Assembly: GCF_029784155.1 (NCBI RefSeq)
Contig: NW_026597566.1
Span: 1-64,000 of the forward strand
Source: Uranotaenia lowii
Taxonomy: Eukaryota > Arthropoda > Insecta > Diptera > Culicidae
Length of the DNA: 64,000 bases
Reading direction: 5' to 3'
Part shown: one piece after another, positions 1 through 10,700 of the stretch
Numbering within the stretch: position 1 is the stretch's first letter
How the letters are laid out: each line of letters begins with the position of its first letter
Notes under the pieces: model-generated
The model's database searches: none
Told to the model about the DNA's origin: nothing
The model's input: the letters and a program-made list of their open reading frames with translations, nothing else
Program-made: the position numbers and the translations under genes

Positions 1-55
1 CGCTGAAATGAGCAAAACCAGGCCGCGTATACTCACTTATTGGTGCGTTTGCTCT
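1..55 (+). repeat. Dispersed repeat fragment, copy 1
   Basis: This stretch matches positions 54,350-54,404 in the same orientation with only a few mismatches. Both copies begin CGCTGAAATGAGCAAAA and end GGTGCGTTTGCTCT. It is cut by the window start, so its full length is unknown. No coding potential is seen. It directly abuts a different repeat at about 56. Confidence 0.6.
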
Positions 56-505
56 AAGGAAAACGCTTATTTAATCATAGAGAACAGCTGTAATATGTAA
101 ATTACATCATTGTTTCGTGTTCAGACACTCAAATAGTCTATGGTTTTAAAAGGCAAAAGATACAATTGAAGAGAGATCAGAGTAATAGTCTATGGCCTAA
201 TTGAATGAAACTTGAAAAAGTAGATAAAAACGTTTAAAAATGCATTTTAACAATTTTGGCCGAAAGCTGAAAACCAGTCACTGTAGAGGCATAATGAGAA
301 ACCCCCCGAGGCAGTATGAGCACCATTAATGAAGGCATAATGAGCGTTTTCTGGAGGGGAATCTAGCAGCGAATTCGACTCGATGAAGTCAACTGAGTAA
401 TAGAGCTACAGCTTGACTTGTTTCATCTGTCGATTTGGCCTATTGGTAAGGTGTCGGAGACGTAATCAGTAGACTCGAGTTCGATTCCTGTTCGAGGTGA
501 TTTTT
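56..505 (+). repeat. Dispersed repeat with a tRNA-like 3' segment, copy 1
   Basis: The block aligns along its length with the reverse complement of about 59,945-60,410. Shared landmarks include GGACGCTTATTTAA-like sequence, ACGTTTAAAA, AATCTAGCAGCGAATT and CTATTGGTAAGGTGTCGGAGA. The segment from about 440 to 500 resembles a tRNA promoter: an A-box-like TGGCCTATTGG and a B-box-like GAGTTCGATTCCTG. A retrotransposon appears to interrupt the same repeat from about 505 to 2,975. Whether this is a SINE fused to a longer element or a DNA element containing one is unclear. Confidence 0.5.
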
Positions 506-2975
506 TGATACTTAAAATTGAGAAGGTGGCTACACCTCTTAGTGTAGCTGCTGCCACCTTGATTGAAGGAACAAATTCGCTTGGTTTGGTTCAATTTAAC
601 GCAATCAGGAATCATCTTGAACGGACGCTCGATTTAGTTTTCGGTTTAAGTAAGATGAAATCATCGTGAAAGCTGCTCCTGATGCCTTGGTTCCAGTAGA
701 TGTTCATCACCCACCCATTGTTTTCGATATGCCCGCTGATTTGCCCGCCGAAGTTGCTCCGCCAAACGTTTCAAGAGATAATAGCAGACCTCTGAATTTC
801 CGAAAGACTGACTTTTTGCTACTTTCAGAATACCTGAACAGCATTGAATGGGACGTACTTTTCAGTAACTCACAGGTTGACGACATGACAGTATCCTTTT
901 GCGATATAATTAGCGACTGGTTCAATTCAAACGTTCCTAGGTTCAATCAACAATTTTCCCCCGCTTGGAGTACACCAACGCTGCGAATTCTACGCCGTGA
1001 GAGGAATGCTAGTCTACGCAAACTAAGGAAAAATCGAACTGATGATTTGCAACAACAATTTAAGATAGCTAGCACTGCCTACCGAAGACTCAATGCTTTG
1101 CTATATAAAAACCATGTTTTGCGTGTGCAATCTAGTTTGCAAAGAAATCCTCGTAGTTTTTGGACCTTTGTCAACTCAAAACACAAGTCGAGCTCTGTGC
1201 CTTCGTCCGTTTTTTATCATGAAGCTGTTGGGAATACTCCAGACACTTGCTGCAATTTGTTTGCAGAACATTTTAGGTCTGTATTTTTAGATTCCGTCAC
1301 ACCCGAAAGCGATTGCAGCGAAGCGACTAATCACGTCCGCAGATGTGATAGACTTTAATACATTCACAGTTCATGAAGAGCTCATCGTTTCTGCTGCTAG
1401 AAAATTGAAAACTTCTTTCGCGCCTGGACCGGATGGGATTCCGGCTGTTATTTATTCTCGCTGCATCGAAGCTATTTCATTACCTTTAACTCGAATTTTC
1501 AATAAGTCGTTCCAACAACGTAAGTTTCCTGACAAATGGAAAAGTTCGTATATGTTTCCTGTTTTTAAGAATGGCGAACGTCGTAATGTAAAACATTACA
1601 GAGGCATAACCAGTTTGTCTGCTGGTTCCAAACTTTTTGAAATTGTCGTTAGCCAAGCTCTTCTACGCGCATCATCGCATTACATAGCCAGTGAGCAGCA
1701 CGGGTTCATGCCTGGGAGATCAGTTTGTACTAATCTGTTTGAATATACATCATTCTGCATGAACCAGATAGAAAAGAGAAAACAAATTGATGCTGTGTAT
1801 ACCGATATAAAAGCTGCATTCGACACTATCGACCATGGGATTTTGTTGGCTAAGCTTGCTAAGCTTGGTATTCATAACAACATGGTTGTTTGGCTCAAAT
1901 CCTTCTTAACAAACCGCTGTATTAGAATCAAGCTCGGCGATAGCGTATCCTTTCCATTTACGAATCGGTCTGGCGTCCCACAAGGAAGCAACTTGGGGCC
2001 CCTATTATTTGCTCTGTTCTTTAATGATCTGATTATCAGCTTAGAAGACGGAACCAAAATTGGATATGCCGATGATCTTAAAATATTTGTTCCTGTTATA
2101 GATATCTAAGATTGCGTTCGCTTGCAATCACTCTTGAATCACTTTGGCGAATGGTGCACGCTGAACAAATTATCAGTTAGTGTGTCGAAATGTTCCGTCA
2201 TCACTTTTCATCGAAACAAAACACCACTCATCTACGAATATAAAATCGGCAACAAGCTTTTAAACAGAGTATCAGAAGTCGATGACCTTGGAGTCATCCT
2301 TGATGCACAGCTCACGTTTAACAGTCAACGTTCTTCAGTCATCAATCAAGCGAATCGTCAACTCGGCTTCATCACCAAAGTTGCGCGTGAATTTACAGAT
2401 CCGTTATGCCTGAAATCCCTGTACTGTGCGCTCGTCCGATCAATAATTGAACATGCTTCAATTGTTTGGGCTCCTTACCAGCTAAGTTGGATTTTGAGAA
2501 TTGAGCGCGTACAAAAGCGATTTGCCAGAGTCGCCTTAAGACACCTTCCCTGGCGCCACCCCGAAGATCTCCCCGCTTATCCTGAGCGATGTCAGCTTTT
2601 GGGTCTAGAAACTCTTGGATGCCGCCGAAAGTCTCAACAGGCAGCATTTATCTCAAAAATTTTCAACGGAGAAGTGCAATCGCCAAATTTGCTAGGAATG
2701 ATAAACTTCAGTGCCCCATCAAGGACCCTACGATCTGGCTCGTTACTAATCAATCAAACTCATCGAACTTCGTATGGCTTCAATGAGCCACTAAGCGCGA
2801 TGGTGCGTATGTTTCAGGATGCTGAACACCTACACCAGTTTGGAGAATCTACAAGTCGCTTTATTCGTCGAATACGTCAGTCCAGATTATTTAATATTGT
2901 TTGACCGTGTTTTTACTATTCATTTAAACTTTTATGTTCGATGAATTAATAATAAAATAAGTAAAATAAGAGAAA
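506..2975 (+). mobile_element. Decayed non-LTR retrotransposon (endonuclease end plus reverse transcriptase)
   Basis: About 568-655 encodes what looks like the end of an apurinic endonuclease domain (GLVQFNAIRNHLERTLDLVF). It is separated by a TGA from the frame that opens at 666. Positions 1,345-2,109 carry the reverse transcriptase core: a KSSYMFPVFKNGERRNVKHYRGI-type region, the Asp-bearing YTDIKAAFDTIDH, GVPQGSNLGPLLF and the catalytic YADD box. A TAA at 2,107 splits the ORF. The thumb and C-terminus (LVRSIIEHASIVWAPY) continue at 2,122-2,904. The end is A-rich, with AATAAAATAAG before 2,975. The protein resembles Jockey/I-group pol proteins of insects; the exact clade is uncertain. At least two frame or stop lesions make this copy dead. 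Confidence 0.8.
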
Positions 2976-3656
2976 CAATGTGTAGATCATGTTGCAGTGC
3001 GTACATTTCAGATCAAGATGATTCAAAGGTCATAAAAGCTTATTTGGTGGTGCTCAAAAATTATAATATTTTCGTCACTTGAGAACCTAGCTGGTTATTA
3101 TTTAATATATCTGTAAAGATGAAAAGGATATTTCTTTTTTGGTGAAAAATTAATACTATAGGTAGTACGAAACAAGTCCTTATGAAAATTTGTTTAAGAA
3201 AATACGTACTTATGTAGAAAAAAAAGTGCTTATTATGCCCTGGGTGCTCGTTATGCCCTCATCTCCCCTATTTTTACTTTTGAATGATTGATTTTTTTTC
3301 GAAGGTTTTTTTTAAACTGATTCTATATAAAAATGAAATAAGCAAAGTTCACCAGTTTTTATCCGCAAATTTATAGATTTCATTTTGTTGTTAAAGGATT
3401 CCTTATATTAAAGAGCTTACTATTTCAAAGATTGAAGGATGTATTTTCAAAAGTTTCTATATTATACGAAAAACTGTTTAAAATAACTTAAAACTGTATA
3501 AACAAATAGTATGGAAAAAATGTTTTCAATTTGTATTATTCATGCATCATAGTAAACAATTGATCACCCTAAAACCCCCCCCCCCCTGGGCCCTGGGTTA
3601 ACCACTTTACTTATTCGAAAATTTATATGTTTTAGTTGCCTAGTAATCCTGGATTA
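2976..3656. repeat. Non-coding interval, possible far arm of the repeat at 56-505
   Basis: No gene is visible. At 3,225-3,275 the sequence reads, on the minus strand, as GGGGAGATGAGGGCATAACGAGC. This resembles the outer edge of the second copy of the repeat (about 60,380-60,415), which reads GGGAAAATAAGGGTATAATGG. It may be the opposite inverted terminus of the same element, split by the retrotransposon at 506-2,975. A C-run (about 3,577-3,586) follows. The remainder is AT-rich. Confidence 0.3.
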
Positions 3657-4108
3657 AGCTTGCCAGATTGCCCAGTTTTACCCGGACTTGCCCGGATATT
3701 CGATACAAAATTTGAGAAAAGTCCGGTCCGGGCCGGTTGCCCAGATTTCGTGGAAAAAGCCAGGATTTTGCCCGGATTTGTTAACTTAATTTGTGAATTC
3801 AGACAAAAAACTAAAATTACGTTTTGAATTGTTTTTTTTTTTTGCATTCAAAAACGAAATACTTTGAGCAAGATTTATCAAAATAATCAAGAACGGTTAG
3901 CTGGAATCTAAGAATATGATTTAAAATCTGCTGATGTGTGGCGAGTATTTTTCTTCTGTAGATATGTTTGTCCTGAGTTTTGACCAAATTTGTCCGGATA
4001 TTTCCTAGATTTTGAGTTGAAAATTTTAAAATCAAATGCTCGGATTTCGCCAGGATTTCAGATTTTCCCGGCCCGGAAACGTGTGGGAAAAATTTTGCCA
4101 ACCTTATC
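3657..4108. repeat. CCCGG-rich inverted-end repeat (MITE-like)
   Basis: The interval begins with TTGCCAGATTGCCCAG and ends with TTTTGCCAACCTTA. It is filled with variants of CCCGGATTT and GCCCGGA in both orientations. Ends of this TGCCA type facing each other, together with the iterated CCCGGA motifs, suggest a non-autonomous terminal-inverted-repeat element. No target duplication was resolved. There is no coding capacity. Confidence 0.35.
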
Positions 4109-5955
4109 TAGTATAAGGTACAATTTGTGGTGGTGAATTTGTACAATCAGTACAAGAACGAATGTACCTTTTTTCAAGGTTCATAATAACCATAAACAGG
4201 AATACGCTATAAAAAAAATCTACAATTTGCACACCGAACCGGCAGTGGCCGCCCAGAGAAACCAATCGTCGAGGCGACACGTCGAACGCGTGGCACTCAG
4301 AACAGAACGTTGAATGACCTAGGACCACGTGATGCATTGGCCTTGAAAAAAGAGGGTAGGTAGTGCATTGAAAATCTAACACCGTAGATACCTTGTAGTA
4401 TGTACGTGCCCTGGTGTAAGAAGCTCTGGCGAGAGCTGGAACGAACAATAATACTCTCCGGGATCTGGGCTATAGTCAGCAATAGGTAAATAGTTAGTGT
4501 GCCATTATTGACGTCTTACAATATGGTCCTATAGTATTTACCCCTTCCCCTGGAAAACGACCACGTCTCCAGGCGCCACAAATAGTAAACATCGCATATA
4601 TAGGTAAACAGATTCCGCGCGCGACCACTTTTAGAAAGTACTTACTAGAAACTGAGGTAGATTGATCCATTTTACCGTTAAAGCTTATCATCTAACAATA
4701 TTCCAGAGTCCCAGGTCGTCAATGGAGCTGCCAACCCTATTCTTAGTAGTGGCGCAATTTTTACGCCTATCTATTTTAGACTTAGAGGGGAAAAAAACGT
4801 TTCAATCATCGCTGGGTGAGCAAAATATGCATGGGAGAGCTTGACTTCCTTGTTTTGAAAGCGCATGCCCTTCTGCTGGTTGCATCGGATTGCATTCTGC
4901 CATCACCACCACCCTTGGCCTTGATTCAAAACCGGACGGAACCAGACGGAGTGTGCCATCGAATAATGGGTGTCCCGGAAATGTTTCGAAATCGTTAAAC
5001 TGATTTTCAATTTTTTCAACATAGTTCCTAATTGAGTTTGCAAATACAAATTTTGGAAGTCTGGATTTGAGATTCAATTCAACAGTCAAATACAGGTTTT
5101 AAATCTTTTTTCCAAAATTTTCGGAACTTCGGCAAATAAACGTAAACATAGACTCAGAAATTATATACAAGGTTTTGGGTAGGGATGAATAAACCCATTG
5201 AGCCTAAAATCCCAAAAAAATATACAAGATTTAAGCTATAAACAAAATTTTCGGGATAAAAGATTTCATGGAAAAGTCACACTCAAGAAAATCAAATCCG
5301 GGACACCCCAACTTTTCAATAAACTATCTGAAAAATTGCGACGTAAATTGTGCTGCATCGATGCATTTCCCATATGCACATAGTAAATAGTACCAGCAGG
5401 GAGAGGAGGGTCTAACGAGGGATGATGACTAGAGGGGTTTAGCATGGTACCTGGCCTTGAATTGGGTCATTGGCCCATAGTCGAGACTCTCTCAACTCAA
5501 GTAGTAGTAGGTATAGTAGGAAGGATTGCCTGGACGCAGTGAATCCAGGGGCAGTGAAAGGAGCTTTCTAAATAAAAAGTTCTCGGAAAAACTCATTGTG
5601 CGATACGACGACGACGACGATACGCGATAGCATATTTACGCAGTTTAAATGAAATGTGAACTACTACCTATCATGATCAGTTGAAAGCCGACTGACCGCG
5701 TGGGGTTAGAATTTCCGGTTTTCTTTGGAAACTTCCCTGCTCGATTGGAACTGGAAACTTTTCGATCTGCTGCATTGTCTGTGGCATCTAGCGGTATTTT
5801 TTTATTGTCAATATCATATGTAACATGACACGGAACTTTTTGTGGTTTGATGTTCCAGAGAAATGAGGTTATCAGTAAAAGGCAACTAACTTCATATCAA
5901 TGGAAATGTTATGAACAATTTTGGCACAATGGATTGATCACAACCAAATATAAAA
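4109..5955. other. Interval without recognisable genes
   Basis: Only short, unsupported ORFs occur here on both strands. There is a small (ACG)n run at about 5,608-5,620. No conserved protein, RNA gene or repeat boundary was recognised. Confidence 0.4.
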
Positions 5956-7671
5956 GTCAGACCAGAAGGGTGCATCTGCACATGTTTGAATTCTAATTTT
6001 GTGTCCATACATTTTAAGAATTTCAATTGTTTTAATTCAAGTGAAAATTATGAAAAATAGTGCAACTGAATTTTGCACCAGATCTCTCAAACCAGACTGC
6101 AGACCAGACCAGACACTTGCACTGATGTTATCCTGGGGGTATTAAATTAAATAGAAGCTTTGTTAGAACAGATATTTTTGAACCGTTTGTATTTCTACTT
6201 TTGAGAAATATTGAAGCAAAACGATTTCATTCCCTGAAATTTGAATTACTATGAGAGATTAAAGATTCATATTTCTACATATCCCCTAATATTATTGTAG
6301 ACTGTATGAAATTATATCAATAAAAATCTCGCAGGCACCAACGCCATAATCGTTGTATGACGCAGGTTATGCTTAAAATATTGTTTTCTCTATCAACGCT
6401 ACCAGAGACTGTGGCTCCAGAGAAAATAGTGGAAGTGGCTCCAGAGATTTGTTTTTAAATCGTTAGGAGGCTTGTAGCTACAATTATTGACTGGGTCACA
6501 AAAACCCAAAGTCTAAAATCACATACCGCCGACCGGTCTCTCACTCTAGGCGGCTACAACCCAAAACCAAGTTGTAATGCCGCAAAATCGGATGAAACTG
6601 GCTCCCGACGAAAATAAGTTTGGAAGGATTTTCCCAAACTTGAGAATCGAGCTCTTTCTCACACCCCAAAATCGAGAAAGCCATTCTGACGAGAAAACGA
6701 TATTTATTTTATGTTCCAGCATTTCAAATGGGCATATAATTCATAAAAAAAGATAAAGGCGTTGTTTGAAGTTTTTTTTATTTTTATTCAAATTAGCTTT
6801 AATTTTGATGTGTGTCAGACCAGAAGGGTGCATCTGCACATGTTTGAATTCTAATTTTGTGTCCATACATTTTAAGAATTTCAATTGTTTTAATTCAAGT
6901 GAAAATTATGAAAAATAGTGCAACTGAATTTTGCACCAGATCTCTCAAACCAGACTGCAGACCAGACCAGACACTTGCACTGATGTTATCCTGGGGGTAT
7001 TAAATTAAATAGAAGCTTTGTTAGAACAGATATTTTTGAACCGTTTGTATTTCTACTTTTGAGAAATATTGAAGCAAAACGATTTCATTCCCTGAAATTT
7101 GAATTACTATTAGAGATTAAAGATTCATATTTCTACATATCCCCTAATATTATTGTAGACTGTATGAAATTATATCAATAAAAATCTCGCAGGCACCAAC
7201 GCCATAATCGTTGTATGACGCAGGTTATGCTTAAAATATTGTTTTCTCTATCAACGCTACCAGAGACTGTGGCTCCAGAGAAAATAGTGGAAGTGGCTCC
7301 AGAGATTTGTTTTTAAATCGTTAGGAGGCTTGTAGCTACAATTATTGACTGGGTCACAAAAACCCAAAGTCTAAAATCACATACCGCCGACCGGTCTCTC
7401 ACTCTAGGCGGCTACAACCCAAAACCAAGTTGTAATGCCGCAAAATCGGATGAAACTGGCTCCCGACGAAAATAAGTTTGGAAGGATTTTCCCAAACTTG
7501 AGAATCGAGCTCTTTCTCACACCCCAAAATCGAGAAAGCCATTCTGACGAGAAAACGATATTTATTTTATGTTCCAGCATTTCAAATGGGCATATAATTC
7601 ATAAAAAAAGATAAAGGCGTTGTTTGAAGTTTTTTTTATTTTTATTCAAATTAGCTTTAATTTTGATGTGT
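5956..7671. repeat. 858-bp direct tandem duplication
   Basis: Unit 1 is 5,956-6,813 and unit 2 is 6,814-7,671. Both start GTCAGACCAGAAGGGTGCAT and run in register to TTAGCTTTAATTTTGATGTG. Read by eye they are identical except for one substitution (ACTATGAGAG at about 6,250 versus ACTATTAGAG at about 7,108). Each unit contains the motif GTGGCTCCAGAGA twice and no convincing ORF. The near-identity implies a very recent duplication or an assembly artefact. Confidence 0.93.
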
Positions 7672-8211
7672 TTTATTGGAGCCTTTTTATTATTCCCATG
7701 GTGAATTTTTTAATCTCTGAAATGGAAAACAAAGAAAATTTTTTTTCAAATTAAAGATCAATTTAATAATTTCTTTAAGTATAAAAGTAGGTCAAATTGT
7801 CAATGAAATTGAGAATAAAAGATATTGAAAATAATCAACTATCGATTCCACTGCATGTTTTAATTTTACTTACAAATCTTCTGTTAAGAATACTTGTACA
7901 CTCACCTTTCTATATTTCTGAGGTAGCCCCTTCAATTGGTGGGTCTGTTTCTCCGATTTTTTTCCTAAATTTAGCCATTAATGGTGCTGAAAATAGAAAA
8001 ATATTGTTTTGAATAACACTTATTACTAATATAATGACTGTACTCAATCTTTTATACCTAGCCAACGATTTTTCACTCCTTTTTCTTTTGGGAAAAAGAG
8101 TTTATAACAAAATCAAACAGCGTGGCGACAAGAAACGAAACAAATTCCGAACGATAAATTTTTGGGGCAGTCAGTTCAAGCTGTGAACTTTTATTTTGGG
8201 GTGTTGACAGC

Positions 8212-8276
8212 AGCCCAAAATTAAGAACGGCAGCTAAACTTTGTTTTGATGCCCGGGCATTCTTAATTTTGGGTTG
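8212..8276. repeat. Inverted repeat (hairpin-capable)
   Basis: GCCCAAAATTAAGAA at about 8,213 faces TTCTTAATTTTGGG near 8,260-8,273 across a loop of about 30 bases. It could be the core of a small foldback element. The surrounding 7,672-8,360 contains no gene that could be supported. Confidence 0.5.
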
Positions 8277-8361
8277 TTTTTATTCTGAGTGCTCACATAT
8301 CAGGTGACATAAGACCAAACAGAAAAAAATGGAAAAAAATTCACACGTTTTCCCGACGCGT

Positions 8362-8739
8362 CTACCCAAGAGCTTGGAAAACGCCAATTAAAGGATTGTG
8401 ATCCACAGCGGACAACCCGTCAACATTCCGAGAATCGGGTAAGAGAACGAGCGGTAATAAATTTCTCTTGAAATGGAGATTCCGTTCTTCATTCTCGAGA
8501 GATAAAAATGAAACATTCCGAAGTAACTGACCAAATGTTTCCATAGTAACCACAATCATCTTTGGGTTCAACTCAGGAATTCCGGAAGTCGCTTCGGGAA
8601 AGGATCCTCTTGGAGGTCTAATCGGACCAGCGTGGATGATCCGATAAGAACCACCAAAAAAGAGGCCTTCTGATAAGAAGTAAGTGATCAGGCCCCGAGC
8701 AAAGGCCAGAGTTTGATGCCGGGAATTGTCGCCCATCAA
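8362..8739 (-). other. Unassigned ORF of about 125 codons
   Basis: An open frame on the minus strand encodes a protein with no family that I recognise. It has no clear signal peptide, membrane segment or metal-binding motif. An adjacent minus-strand ORF (8,751-8,933) is rich in Arg and Asn. The block from about 8,350 to 8,940 is more GC-rich than its AT-rich flanks, which may mean it belongs to a mobile element whose other parts are not recognised. It could also be a chance ORF. Confidence 0.2.
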
Positions 8740-9147
8740 GGCGTGTCAAGCTAGTGTTTCCAGCCTCGAGCGCTGAAGAGATTTTTACGCCGGATTAGTT
8801 GCTGCAGGTTCGTGTTCCGGTGAGGAGAGATTTTGGGGCACCGGAGTGGACGCCAGGAATTTTGGTTCGGGTTCGCGTTCCGGCCACGAACGCAGTGCCG
8901 AGAGGGGGAGCGTGATGTTCCGAGTGTGAACATATCACAAAAAATACTCAGGTAAGCTTAGGTTTATGGTTATTTCTTTTATTATGGCTTGATTCGCATC
9001 TGACGCACTTTTTATTTTGTGCACAGATTGCAAGGCAGCAAGATTGCTGCAATTTCAAAATCCAGTAGGAGATCTGCTACATTGTTTTTGAACAAGTGTT
9101 TACGAGCTTGCAGCTGAACTCATACAAACGTTACTTGATAAAAGGGT

Positions 9148-9627
9148 TATTTTATTATTTACATAGTATTCCGTCTCACGACATAACTTGACGAACATAA
9201 TTCCTAAAATTCACTCGGTTCATAGCAACCGTTCTCCAATTTCTCGGGCACCCCACGTTCGCCAGATCACGCTCCACTTGGTCTAACCACCTCGCTCGTT
9301 GCGCCCCCGCTCGTCTTGTTCCTACCGGATTCGTAGCGAACACCTGTTTTGCAGGACAGTCGTCCGGCATTCTCGCAACATGTCCCGCCCAGCGTATCCG
9401 GCCACCTTCTGGATACTGGGTTCGCCGTAGAGTCGCGCGAGCTCGTGGTTCATCCTTCGCCTCCACACTCCGTTCTCCTGTACGCCGCCAAAGATGGTTC
9501 TTAACACTCGTCGCTCGAATACTCCGAGTGTACGCAGGTCCTCCTCGAGCAATATCCATGTCTCGTGCCCGTAGAGAACAACCGGTCTAATGAGCGTCAT
9601 ATACAGGTTACACTTCGTGCGAGGGCT
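9148..9627 (-). mobile_element. 5'-truncated non-LTR retrotransposon, copy A, with target-site duplication
   Basis: Minus-strand frames encode the C-terminal domain downstream of a reverse transcriptase. One frame has a LYGHETWILLEEDL block with VFERRVLRTIFGG. After a frameshift near 9,420, a second frame has RIRWAGHVARMPDDCPAKQV and a stop near 9,179. The 3' end is A-rich (CTATGTAAATAATAAAATA on the minus strand). GATAAAAGGGT occurs at 9,137-9,147 and again at 9,628-9,638 and is read as the target-site duplication. Truncation plus A-rich tail plus duplication is the mark of target-primed reverse transcription. The clade is RTE-like or related; this is not certain. Confidence 0.82.
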
Positions 9628-9745
9628 GATAAAAGGGTGTTCGGATCAAAAAGTGGTCAACTCTAATTCACCATATTTTTTTCGAATCATTCATATAACA
9701 AAACCTGAACAGCCCACATTTTGTAGGTGTGTGTTTGTATGTTGG

Positions 9746-10345
9746 TTACCCAGGTGGTAAATTCAAAGAAGAAATTTCACGAATTGGTTCCAAGGCACGT
9801 CGAGTTACCGTGTCTCTCCAGAACTAATCTGGGTTCATGGAACCAATGGGTCGACTCGTATATACTCATACTCATACGCCCTTAACTCCACGTGCGGCCT
9901 CAGATCGTATCCTAAACCGGTAACTGCCCTAAGGCAAAACTTCGGAAGGGGGTCTAATTCACGCACATTCGATACTTATGCAACACTCGCTTAAAAGTTC
10001 ATATTCAAATTTGTTGAGAGCCATCAGCAGGGAGCACTTTCGGAGTGGAAAGGAGAGAACAAACTAACTGTTTGAAGGTTAAAACTGGAATGACTTTATT
10101 TTCAACTTTGCGTTCTATTTATACTAGTCTGTTCCCTAGAGATTCATAGGGAACCATAGTTACACTAATTTGTTTGTTAATGATAACACCAACATGCGTG
10201 TGTTGTTATTCATCTCATCGATTACTTCGATGAGACGAATCTCAACAAAATTAAATATCATCCTGACCTGATAGCTTCGGACTCTATCAGCTTAATTGCA
10301 GTTAATTTATCCTACGTCGATCACAATTTGCGTCAGTCTCCCTCC
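9746..10345 (-). mobile_element. 3' end of an R1-clade retrotransposon, copy 2
   Basis: Read on the minus strand, this block starts with the last codons of the polymerase (RLTQIVIDVG then stop). It continues through a 3' UTR that aligns with the R1-clade copy at 45,310-46,353. Shared landmarks are AGAGTCCGAAGCTAT, GTCAGGATGATATTTAATTT, CTGAGGCC and GAATTTACCACCTGGGTAACC. The 3' end abuts ACATACAAACACACACC, an ACAY-type simple repeat. It is interrupted by a solo LTR at 10,012-10,247. Confidence 0.8.
10012..10247 (-). mobile_element. Solo LTR (copia-like) inserted in the R1 3' UTR
   Basis: The 236-bp block starts TGTTGAGAGCC and ends CGAATCTCAACA, giving a 7-bp TGTTGAG/CTCAACA inverted end. 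AAATT lies immediately on both sides (10,007-10,011 and 10,248-10,252). Comparison with the uninterrupted R1 copy at 45,460 shows a clean insertion. On the minus strand a TATAAATAG precedes AATAAAG, so the LTR probably reads on that strand. No internal region remains, which indicates LTR-LTR recombination. The 5-bp duplication and end sequence favour the copia group. Confidence 0.82.
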
Positions 10346-10419
10346 AACTAATTTGGCGGATTGTCCTCTTTCTCAACAAAACATATCTTGAAGGATTTCA
10401 GTAGTTTGAGAGTAGCTGA

Positions 10420-10700
10420 AGTAGTGATGCGCGAGCGCTCAAGAGCCGCTCATTTGAACCAGTTCTTCAAAAAGAACAAACGAACCGTGGCTCTTAAAAA
10501 AGAGAGTGGATATGACTTGAACGCCAACCCCCCTCTACGTGGACAAGCGAGGACATTTCCAACACCCCTCTCCCATGAGTTGTCCACGTGGTATGTGATC
10601 GATCTCAGTGTTGAGCTGCGTGACACGGCTCAATTTTGAACCGCTCAAATGAACCGGCTCATTGATTTAAACGAACGGCTCTGAGCCGCTCATTGAAATG
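10420..10700. repeat. GAGCCGCTC-rich inverted-repeat element
   Basis: The left part reads GAGCGCTCAAGAGCCGCTC. The right part, reverse complemented, reads AATGAGCGGCTCAGAGCCG. Further GAACCGGCTC variants lie between them. This fits a non-autonomous DNA element with inverted ends. It abuts retrotransposon copy B directly at about 10,700. No coding content is seen. Confidence 0.45.

Noticed and set aside
440..500. Possible tRNA gene
   Set aside because: Boxes resembling the tRNA promoter are present, but a cloverleaf with a proper acceptor stem was not found. The same sequence recurs inside a repeat at about 59,960-60,030.
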